Assembly: GCA_036985855.1 (NCBI GenBank)
Contig: BTQL01000045.1
Coordinates: forward strand, 1 to 19,907
Length of the DNA: 19,907 bases
Direction of reading: 5' to 3'
Origin: B3-G11 sp036985855
Lineage (GTDB): Bacteria > Actinomycetota > Acidimicrobiia > Spongiisociales > UBA5794
Shown: positions 14,434-19,907 of the stretch, in pieces
Position numbering within the stretch: position 1 is the stretch's first letter
Layout: every line of letters starts with the position of its first letter
Position numbers and translations under genes: made by a program
Notes under the pieces: model-generated
Databases searched by the model: none
Told to the model about the DNA's origin: nothing
What the model saw: only the letters and a program-made list of their open reading frames with translations

Positions 14434-16515
14434 CTATATGAGCTCCCCGATCATCGCAGCAGCTCTCGCTGCCCCATCGGTCTCGACATCCATGCAGTCG
14501 ATATCACGTCCGATCTCGTCAGCCATGACCGAGCCGAGGTTGTCGGGCACGACATCTTCATAATCCATGTAACGGCCTGCGCCATAGCGGTCGAGTCGTG
14601 CTCGGACATGGAAATTCTGCTCAAAATGGTTGCGAAGCGGAACGTAGATGAATGGCACCTTCGACGCCGCGAGCTCCATCGTCGTTGTCAGACCTCCCTG
14701 CACGATCGCGAGGTCAACAACCGACAAATGTCGGTACAGCTTGTCAACGTATTCGCGGTATTCGACACCATCCACCTGTGGCAGCGATGCGGGATCGATG
14801 CGGGGTCCCGTGACGACGATCATCCGAAGATCCGAAACCGCTCGAGCGGCTTGTGGATACGACTCGACGACCCGCTCGATGAGATCGATACCGACACCGG
14901 ATCCACCGACAGACACGATGCACACCCGTTCGTCTTCGTGGTAGCCGAGCTCTGCGCGTAGCTCAGCGCGCTCGCCCAGAGCTCTCGGGTCGAAACCGGT
15001 GACGTACCCGGCGAAATCGTAGTTCTTCTCCGTCCAGTCTCTGATCTCCGGCAGGCCTGGACCAAACGTTCCAGGGATGATGTCTTCGGGGTTCCCAACG
15101 AAGATCGCTTTGTCCCTGACACGTCCGTACCTCTCGATCTGTTCGATCATGTCGGCGTTGTAGTCCGCCGCGACGAACGCTTCTCTCTCACCGCCCGACG
15201 GCATCGGAACATACCCCACGAAGTCGGTCAGCCATACATATGACGTTTTCTTCAGGTTCGGGTTCTCGTGGAGGTGGTAGTCCAACTCCCACGATTCGTC
15301 GCCAACAACGATGTCGTGACGGCCCGCTTCGATCACTTCGTCGATCACCATGAAGTTGGAGACCTGGATCTCATCCATGTTGCGCAGAGCTTGGAAGGCG
15401 TTGAGATCGTGTTCACCGGACTCGCTCTCGAAGTGTGCAGACTCGTTCGCCATCATCTCTGACGCTGGGTGGATGCTCTCACCGCTTGCGTCGAGCACAC
15501 GAGTCACGGGGTCCTGGGCCAGCCATTCGATTTCGAGGTCAGGATGGATCGCACGCAGTTGATCCGCGATCGCAACGTCCCGCCTGGCATGTCCGAGTCC
15601 GATTGGCGACGAGATGAAGAGGGCTCGTTGTGGACGTGCATGCCCGACGTGCCACCTGGAGTCGGGTCGCTGTCGATGGTATACGCTATCCACAAAATTC
15701 TTGATCGCGTGATTGACGCGCACGGGGTAGCGGCCTGTCAGCGCATGTCCCGCGCCATCAAGACTGAGCAGCTCAGCGTGTGGAATCATCTTCTGGAGGA
15801 CCACGGAGCTTTCGTGGTCGATAATTCGGTCCGCGGTACCGTGGATGAGCAATACCGGCATCTCGATAGCGCGAACAGCCGCCTCGTACTCTTCCATGTC
15901 GTAGCTCGGCCCGGCCTCCGCTCCCAGGGCGATCACCTCGCCCGTGGTCTCCATCGCCCAACGCTCGAAGTCATCGTACATCTTGGTCGAGTGCGGATCC
16001 GAGGCGCATGCGTCAAAGAACTGCTCAACAAATCCATGCCAATCCTTCCTCCAGTACTCGGTGCTGTACTTGTCACCAAAGACGATTCCATCAGGATCAT
16101 CGGACAACACGCGCCACAGGTGAGACGCAGCGATCGGTATGACAGCATCGAACCGATCTGGATGAAACGCGGCGAACGCGACCATCAAACCTCCGCCGTA
16201 CGAGAGCCCGGCGGCAACACAGGTCGCCGTGTTCGTGACATCGAGCACAGCGATCGCGTCTGCGACGACCTCAGATGCCTTGTATCGCATAGCCAAATCC
16301 GCGCGACTGGACTTGCCATTTCCGACGGGGTCGTATGTGACGACCCTGAAGTGCCTCGATAGATAGGGAATCATCATCTTCCACATACGGGAATGGGCCG
16401 TCTGCCAGCTTTGGGCGAGCAGGATCGTCGGCTCTTCGTTCTCGTACACCTCATAGAAGATCTTGGCTCCATTACGCTCAACGAAACCCTCGGTGTCCGG
16501 ATATCGTGCCCTCAT
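14434..16515 (-). CDS. Fusion of alpha/beta hydrolase and glycosyltransferase domains
   Basis: One 693-residue frame joins two enzymes. Residues 1 to about 280 are an alpha/beta hydrolase with nucleophile elbow GLSYGG (Ser105), acid Asp229 in HGTADR and His257 in DGAGHAL, a complete triad. Residues about 295-693 look like a GT-B glycosyltransferase of the MurG / UDP-glycosyltransferase type: GLGHARRD at 306-313, VGGSGVG at 536-542, GGLTTTMELA at 607-616 and HFEQN at 630-634. No signal peptide or membrane segment is obvious. The ATG overlaps the tetR stop (ATGA), so the two are translated together and probably controlled by that repressor. Substrates are unknown. One idea is that the hydrolase trims or activates an ester or lactone while the other half adds or handles a sugar. 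Confidence 0.88.
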   Translation of the reverse strand: MRARYPDTEGFVERNGAKIFYEVYENEEPTILLAQSWQTAHSRMWKMMIPYLSRHFRVVTYDPVGNGKSSRADLAMRYKASEVVADAIAVLDVTNTATCVAAGLSYGGGLMVAFAAFHPDRFDAVIPIAASHLWRVLSDDPDGIVFGDKYSTEYWRKDWHGFVEQFFDACASDPHSTKMYDDFERWAMETTGEVIALGAEAGPSYDMEEYEAAVRAIEMPVLLIHGTADRIIDHESSVVLQKMIPHAELLSLDGAGHALTGRYPVRVNHAIKNFVDSVYHRQRPDSRWHVGHARPQRALFISSPIGLGHARRDVAIADQLRAIHPDLEIEWLAQDPVTRVLDASGESIHPASEMMANESAHFESESGEHDLNAFQALRNMDEIQVSNFMVIDEVIEAGRHDIVVGDESWELDYHLHENPNLKKTSYVWLTDFVGYVPMPSGGEREAFVAADYNADMIEQIERYGRVRDKAIFVGNPEDIIPGTFGPGLPEIRDWTEKNYDFAGYVTGFDPRALGERAELRAELGYHEDERVCIVSVGGSGVGIDLIERVVESYPQAARAVSDLRMIVVTGPRIDPASLPQVDGVEYREYVDKLYRHLSVVDLAIVQGGLTTTMELAASKVPFIYVPLRNHFEQNFHVRARLDRYGAGRYMDYEDVVPDNLGSVMADEIGRDIDCMDVETDGAARAAAMIGELI

Positions 16516-17102
16516 GTTTCGCCTTCCTCCGCTGCCTTGATCAATTGGCCTATCCGTCGCAGTGCTCGGCGCAGGGGGATGAGGTCATTCTCCATACCGA
16601 GAAGGATCATTGACTCGGCGCCGAGAAACGCCGCCGAGGTGAGCGCCGCTATCTCCTCGACAGAAAACACCCCCAGAGTGAGTCCGTCCTTCCTAGCGCT
16701 CGTCGCGAGATCGACCAATACCTCACTCCACCCACCGAGCATGACTCTGACCTCTTTACCGACCGCGTCGGAAGACCACCCGGCCGCCATCATCTCGTGG
16801 AGCACCCTGACATACCCTGATTCGAGATCCTGATCGAGATAGTCGCAGGCAAGATCCCATCTCTGCCACAACGGGAGATCGCGTGCGAACGTCTCCGCCT
16901 GACGTTCGAGCAGTCCATTGTTCTCGGCGCGTAGAAGGCTCAGGATCAGTTCATCCTTCGATCCGAAGTGGTAGTGGATCTGAGAGAGCGGAACCCCTGC
17001 GGTCTCCGCGACTTTTCGGGTGGTCAGCGCGGCGTACCCACCCGAAAGCAGGCAGCTCCGCGTCGCTGAAAGTATCCGGTTCGGGGTGTCTTGCTTCACC
17101 AT
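16512..17102 (-). CDS. TetR/AcrR-family transcriptional regulator
   Basis: The 196-residue protein starts at an ATG at 17102 (MVKQDTPNRILSATRSCLL). Its N-terminal helix-turn-helix reads LTTRKVAETAGVPLSQIHYHFGSKDEL, typical of TetR repressors; the rest is the helical ligand-binding and dimerisation domain. Longer in-frame starts exist up to 17249 but would read through the promoter and operator, so they are rejected. A short leader of about 28 nt is predicted. Its stop overlaps the start of the hydrolase-glycosyltransferase gene by four bases. With a palindrome over its own -10, it most likely represses itself and that enzyme until a ligand binds. Confidence 0.88.
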   Translation of the reverse strand: MVKQDTPNRILSATRSCLLSGGYAALTTRKVAETAGVPLSQIHYHFGSKDELILSLLRAENNGLLERQAETFARDLPLWQRWDLACDYLDQDLESGYVRVLHEMMAAGWSSDAVGKEVRVMLGGWSEVLVDLATSARKDGLTLGVFSVEEIAALTSAAFLGAESMILLGMENDLIPLRRALRRIGQLIKAAEEGET

Positions 17103-17119
17103 GGCAGTCGCTCTCGCTA

Positions 17120-17140
17120 TTCGGTCGTTCGACCGAACGA
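17120..17140. promoter_or_regulatory. Overlapping palindromes, likely TetR operator
   Basis: TTCGGTCG-TT-CGACCGAA (17120-17137) and TCGTTCG-AC-CGAACGA (17125-17140) are both perfect and share most bases. The block touches the putative tetR -10 and covers the likely transcription start, the usual place for an autorepressor site. Confidence 0.7.
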
Positions 17141-17165
17141 TATACCTGACAAGTCCATCCGTCAA
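17137..17165 (-). promoter_or_regulatory. Promoter of the tetR-fusion operon
   Basis: TTGACG (17165-17160), a 17-base spacer and TATCGT (17142-17137) on the minus strand match five and four of six consensus positions. The operator overlaps the -10. A 7-bp hairpin with a 13-base loop (17170-17196) lies just upstream. Confidence 0.6.
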
Positions 17166-17330
17166 GTGGAACGCCGGAAAAGACCCGAGCGGCGTTTTGT
17201 GCGTTGGCAACATGGAGCGAGCAGCCTTTGCACCGTGCTCACAAGACAAGCAAGGAGTGTTGGAGGAGGATGGTGGTCTCTTTCGAGGTCGAGTAAACAG
17301 CGGGCCAGGATGCCATTCACCCGTATGTCA

Positions 17331-17409
17331 CTCCGGAGGGCCGGGGTAGGGGCCGGCCTGCGTGGCCCGAAGTGCCGGAACCACCCGTAAGGCGGTGGTG
17401 GATCGCCTT
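17331..17409. other. GC-rich segment dense in inverted repeats, function unknown
   Basis: This non-coding stretch holds the palindrome CTCCGGAG (17331-17338), a GGCCGG/CCGGCC stem (17339-17358), and two mutually exclusive stems: AAGGCG/CGCCTT (17389-17409) and CCACC/GGTGG (17381-17398). That could be a structured leader, a small RNA or old terminator material. No known riboswitch motif was recognised and no coding frame on either strand is convincing. Between it and the rplA terminator, only the palindrome CCCAAATTTGGG (17477-17488), preceded on the minus strand by a lone TTGACA, stands out. Confidence 0.35.
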
Positions 17410-17537
17410 GTTGTTCCTTCCTCCAACAATCCCCTTGCTATGGGCACATGCTTGTCGCGCCATTTAGCGATGTCAACCCAAATTTGGGAGATTCGCCCAG
17501 ATGATCGTCACAGGCAGGCCCAATTGCCCAGAACGCG

Positions 17538-17577
17538 AAAAAAACGGTCCACGGTTCCACCAGCAAACCGCGTTTTT
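17538..17577 (-). terminator. Probable terminator after rplA, possibly bidirectional
   Basis: An ACCG/CGGT pairing is flanked by runs of A and T on each side. On the minus strand it ends in seven T's (A's at 17538-17544) about 50 bases after the rplA stop; on the plus strand five T's follow at 17573-17577. The core stem is short, so efficiency is uncertain. Confidence 0.5.
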
Positions 17578-17592
17578 CGGAAGGTCGGGTGT

Positions 17593-18306
17593 CTAGCGAC
17601 GATCCTTGAGAGTGTCTTCCACGGACGACATGTCGATTGCGACACCCGGTCCCATGGTGGAGGAAACAGATACCTTGCGAACGAACGTGCCCTTTGTCGC
17701 CGCAGGACGAGACCGAATGACTTCGTCAGAGATCGCCAGCAGGTTGTCGAAGAGCTTCTCGGATTCGAACGACACTCGGCCGATCGGCACATGAACGTTG
17801 CCGTAGCGGTCATTGCGATACTCGACGCGACCAGCCTTGAACGCCTCAACCGTTTTCCCAACATCTTTGGTCACGGTACCGGTCTTCGGATTCGGCATCA
17901 GACCGCGAGGTCCGAGCACCTGGCCAAGCTTTCCGACTACGGGCATCATGTCGGGCGTTGCAATCGTGATATCCCAGTCGAGGGGACGCTTTCCGCTCGC
18001 AATCTCGTCCGCTAGCTCCTTGCCGCCCACGACGTCGGCACCGGCATCTTCTGCTTCCTGCGCCTGGTCGTTGGCGAACACCACAATCCTGACGTCTTTG
18101 CCCGTGCCGTGCGGCAGCGTGACAATGCCTCGCACGATCTGGTCGGCCTGGCGGGCGTCGATGCCAAGCTGGAAGACAATATCGACCGATTCGTCGAACT
18201 TCGCGACTGAGAGTGTCTTGACAAGGCCGATCGCGTCCGATGCGGGATAGGTCGTGTTCGAGTCGTATCTGTGCTCTTGGTCGGCACGGTTCTTTGTGAT
18301 ACCCAC
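17593..18306 (-). CDS. rplA: 50S ribosomal protein L1
   Basis: L1 forms the stalk that moves deacylated tRNA out of the E site and can repress its own operon. The 237-residue protein is of normal length and contains VRGIVTLPHGTGK, the PDMMPVVGKLGQVLGPRGLMPNPK signature split across residues of the central domain, and the C-terminal KGTFVRKVSVSSTMGPG. The start is a GTG at 18306 with AAGGA six bases upstream. It lies 79 bases after rplK, with a large perfect inverted repeat in the gap. It is the last gene of the secE-nusG-rplK-rplA block. Confidence 0.97.
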   Translation of the reverse strand: MGITKNRADQEHRYDSNTTYPASDAIGLVKTLSVAKFDESVDIVFQLGIDARQADQIVRGIVTLPHGTGKDVRIVVFANDQAQEAEDAGADVVGGKELADEIASGKRPLDWDITIATPDMMPVVGKLGQVLGPRGLMPNPKTGTVTKDVGKTVEAFKAGRVEYRNDRYGNVHVPIGRVSFESEKLFDNLLAISDEVIRSRPAATKGTFVRKVSVSSTMGPGVAIDMSSVEDTLKDRR

Positions 18307-18328
18307 TGGGTTTCCTTATCTATGTATC

Positions 18329-18379
18329 CGTTCTTGCGTAACTGACGTCCTCTGGCAGGACGTCAGTTACGCAAGAACG
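18329..18379. repeat. Perfect 23-bp inverted repeat between rplK and rplA
   Basis: Bases 18329-18351 are the exact reverse complement of 18357-18379, with a 5-base CTGGC centre. In the transcript this would be a very stable 23-bp hairpin beginning 6 bases after the rplK stop and ending 22 bases before the rplA start. No T-run follows, so it is not a standard terminator. It could be an RNase III cleavage site, a 3'-end stabiliser or a REP-like mobile palindrome. Confidence 0.95.
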
Positions 18380-18385
18380 AAAGAG

Positions 18386-18817
18386 TTATGCGTCGACGAC
18401 GTCCAGGCCCATCGAACGGGCAGTACCCTCGATGATCAGCATGGCGTTATCGATATCGTTTGCGTTCAGGTCTGGCATCTTGGTCTCGGCGATATCGCGG
18501 ACCTGGGCCTTTGTAACGGTCCCAACCTTCTCCTTGTGCGGCACAGGAGAACCCTTTTCGATCTTTGCTGCCTGGCGAAGCAACACAGCTGCCGGCGGCG
18601 TCTTGGTAATGAAGGTGAACGAGCGATCCTCATAGATCGAAATCTCGACGGGGATGATCGTTCCGGCCTGCGCTTGCGTTGCGGTGTTGTAGGCCTGGAC
18701 GAAGTCCATGATGTTGACGCCGTGCTGGCCAAGCGCAGGACCAACCGGCGGAGCAGGACTTGCCTGTCCGGCCGGGATCTGCAGTTTGAGCACGGTCATC
18801 AGTTTCTTGCGACCCAT
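18386..18817 (-). CDS. rplK: 50S ribosomal protein L11
   Basis: L11 binds the GTPase-associated centre of 23S rRNA. The 143 residues include the N-terminal Pro-rich segment AGQASPAPPVGPALGQHGVNIM, where thiostrepton-type drugs act, and the C-terminal rRNA-binding domain. Length is normal. The ATG lies 20 bases after the nusG stop with an AAGGA ribosome binding site. Confidence 0.98.
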   Translation of the reverse strand: MGRKKLMTVLKLQIPAGQASPAPPVGPALGQHGVNIMDFVQAYNTATQAQAGTIIPVEISIYEDRSFTFITKTPPAAVLLRQAAKIEKGSPVPHKEKVGTVTKAQVRDIAETKMPDLNANDIDNAMLIIEGTARSMGLDVVDA

Positions 18818-18837
18818 GATTCGGATTCCTTGCTGTA

Positions 18838-19467
18838 TCAGTACTTGATGATCTGGTCGAAGTTGAGTTCCACAGGAGTCTCACGACCAAAGATGTCTAC
18901 GAGCACACGGACCTTCGATTGGTCCACGTTGATGTCCTCGATGAGACCGTTGAAGTCTGCGAACGGTCCTTCCACAACGCGGACCGTCTCACCGACTTCC
19001 CAGGCCGGCTTGAAGGTTGGCTTCTCTTTCTTGGCGCCCTCGTCCTTCTCGACACCGAGAATCCTCTCGACCTCACGCCGGGACAACGGACTCGGCTTCG
19101 TGCCTGACCCGACGAAACCCGTCACGTTTGGCGTATTACGAACGGCGTACCACGAGTCGTCGTCCATGTACATGCGAACGAGCACGTACCCGGGGAACTT
19201 CTTCCGAGCAACAGTGACCTTCTTGCCGTTCTTGTACTCGACAACATCCTCCATCGGAATGACGACATCGAAGATCTTGTCCTCGAGATGCATCGACTTG
19301 ACGCGACTCTCGAGGTTTGCTTTGACCTTCTTCTCGTAGCCCGAGTAGGAGTGGACTACGTACCACGCCCCAGGGAGGTCATACGGGCTGGCCGGACGCT
19401 GGTCCACGGCGTCCGCGACTTCGTCGGTGTCGACTTCTTCGACTGGTGTTTCCACTGCTTCTACCAT
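18838..19467 (-). CDS. nusG: Transcription termination/antitermination factor NusG
   Basis: NusG binds RNA polymerase through its N-terminal NGN domain and links it to Rho or the ribosome through its KOW domain. The sequence has a short acidic leader, then WYVVHSYSGYEKKVKANLESR, FPGYVLVRMYMDDDSWYAVRNTPNVTGFVG, and a C-terminal KOW domain (VRVVEGPFADFNGLIEDI). The ATG at 19467 shares a base with the secE TGA (TGATG), indicating coupling; a GTG one codon earlier is possible. It has 209 residues from the ATG. Confidence 0.97.
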   Translation of the reverse strand: MVEAVETPVEEVDTDEVADAVDQRPASPYDLPGAWYVVHSYSGYEKKVKANLESRVKSMHLEDKIFDVVIPMEDVVEYKNGKKVTVARKKFPGYVLVRMYMDDDSWYAVRNTPNVTGFVGSGTKPSPLSRREVERILGVEKDEGAKKEKPTFKPAWEVGETVRVVEGPFADFNGLIEDINVDQSKVRVLVDIFGRETPVELNFDQIIKY

Positions 19468-19772
19468 CACGTGATCGCGTTCAGAACATTGACGATGAGT
19501 CTGTTGAACGCCCAGTCCATTCCAAACACGATCAGCGTTATGACCGTTGTCATGCCGAACACGACAACGCTGTAGGTGATGAGCTCTTCACGGGAAGGCC
19601 AAGCGACCTTCTTGAGTTCTTGACGTACTTCGCGAATGTACTTCTGGACTCTCTGGAAGAATCCGAGATCTCGGTCCTTCTTGGATTTCTTCCCCTGGCG
19701 CGATGAATCGGCGCGTTTCTTCTTGGCGCGTTCCTCTTCTTTCGCCTGAAGGCGTCGCATCTCACGGTTCAA
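19467..19772 (-). CDS. secE: Preprotein translocase subunit SecE
   Basis: SecE clamps SecY in the inner membrane translocon. The 101 residues have a basic N-terminus (residues 1-35), the conserved amphipathic helix with FFQRVQKYIREVRQELKKVAWPSREEL, and a single transmembrane segment near 66-92. The TTG at 19772 is preferred over the internal ATG four codons on because GAGGAG lies seven bases upstream. It follows tRNA-Trp by 22 bases and overlaps nusG by one base, the standard arrangement. Confidence 0.95.
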   Translation of the reverse strand: MNREMRRLQAKEEERAKKKRADSSRQGKKSKKDRDLGFFQRVQKYIREVRQELKKVAWPSREELITYSVVVFGMTTVITLIVFGMDWAFNRLIVNVLNAIT

Positions 19773-19779
19773 CTACGTA

Positions 19780-19785
19780 CTCCTC
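19780..19785 (-). promoter_or_regulatory. Ribosome binding site fixing the secE TTG start
   Basis: GAGGAG on the minus strand lies seven bases before TTG at 19772; the next ATG would be 19 bases away. Confidence 0.7.
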
Positions 19786-19794
19786 GGTAGTTCG

Positions 19795-19868
19795 CAGGGG
19801 TGGCGGGACTCGAACCCACAACATCCGGTTTTGGAGACCGGCGCTCTGCCAATTGGAGCTACACCCCT
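19795..19868 (-). tRNA. tRNA-Trp (anticodon CCA)
   Basis: A full cloverleaf is visible: acceptor AGGGGTG/CACCCCT, D-stem GCTC/GAGC, anticodon stem CCGGT/ACCGG with loop CTCCAAA, and T-arm GTGGG-TTCGAGT-CCCGC. The discriminator is G and no CCA is encoded. It lies directly upstream of secE, the common placement of this tRNA, and is probably cut from a shared transcript. Confidence 0.97.
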
Positions 19869-19896
19869 CCGACCCGGCGTGGGTCCGGTCTCGGGG

Positions 19897-19902
19897 AGTA
19901 TA
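19897..19902 (-). promoter_or_regulatory. Likely -10 box for tRNA-Trp and secE-nusG-rplKA
   Basis: TATACT on the minus strand lies 28 bases before the tRNA 5' end. It is identical to the -10 proposed for the str operon. The -35 would lie outside the window. A GACCC/GGGTC hairpin (19871-19885) lies in the short 5' leader. Confidence 0.5.
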
Positions 19903-19907
19903 TGTAT

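Noticed and set aside
17103..17249. 49-codon N-terminal extension of the TetR regulator
   Set aside because: It would run through the promoter and operator palindromes; the family-like sequence starts at the ATG at 17102.
17331..17409. T-box or riboswitch
   Set aside because: GGGTGGTTCC on the minus strand recalls the T-box GGTGGTACC core, but no specifier stem or downstream synthetase or transporter gene is present.
18329..18379. Intrinsic terminator between rplK and rplA
   Set aside because: The stem is very strong but no T-run follows on either strand.
18254..19339. 361-codon plus-strand open frame opposite rplA, rplK and nusG
   Set aside because: It crosses three conserved genes and the 23-bp inverted repeat in antisense; its translation looks like a low-quality shadow.

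Overview
The window is a bacterial chromosome segment in which every recognised gene lies on the minus strand. It carries the core gene-expression cluster: tRNA-Trp, secE, nusG, rplK, rplA, then rplJ, rplL, rpoB, rpoC, then rpsL, rpsG, fusA and the first 39 codons of tuf, which runs off the left edge. The proteins look actinomycetotal. RpoC has the long charged coiled-coil insertion near residues 145-225 that is typical of that phylum, RpoB and L12 are of actinobacterial type, GTG and TTG starts are frequent, and promoter -10 boxes fit TAnnnT. A deep lineage such as Acidimicrobiia is plausible, but the class cannot be settled by eye.

Reading in the direction of transcription (right to left): tRNA-Trp, secE, nusG, rplK and rplA (19868 to 17593) form one block ending in a probable terminator near 17540. 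A 450-base non-coding stretch follows. Next is a two-gene operon: a TetR-type regulator with an overlapping palindromic operator at its own promoter, joined by an ATGA overlap to a 693-residue alpha/beta-hydrolase plus glycosyltransferase fusion. rplJ then starts from its own leader, which resembles the L10 leader RNA, followed by rplL. A class I methyltransferase gene sits between rplL and rpoB. rpoB and rpoC follow a good promoter at 11936-11964. An M50 membrane metalloprotease gene sits between rpoC and the str operon. The str operon (rpsL-rpsG-fusA-tuf) has its own promoter and a leader with an intrinsic-terminator-like hairpin.

The conserved cluster is therefore cut at its three usual junctions by non-ribosomal genes, and the following block starts from its own apparent promoter or leader. 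Four of the intergenic gaps carry short degenerate 7-base tandem repeats, one of them weak. Other oddities are: loss of all four cysteines of the second zinc site of RpoC; an acidic tail of about 96 residues on L10; a perfect 23-bp inverted repeat between rplK and rplA; duplicated GATAGCAC boxes upstream of rpoB; and codon use at the start of tuf that differs sharply from fusA.

No IS element, CRISPR array or phage gene was seen. The non-coding stretches of about 300 bases or more are 3059-3578 (str leader, promoter, hairpins, a possible acetyltransferase relic, repeats), 11784-12075 (rpoB promoter region) and 17103-17592 (tetR promoter/operator, an unexplained GC-rich inverted-repeat segment, rplA terminator). 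No undescribed defence or mobile system is evident. The best novelty candidates are the hydrolase-glycosyltransferase fusion, the RpoC zinc-site loss, the L10 tail and the heptamer repeats.
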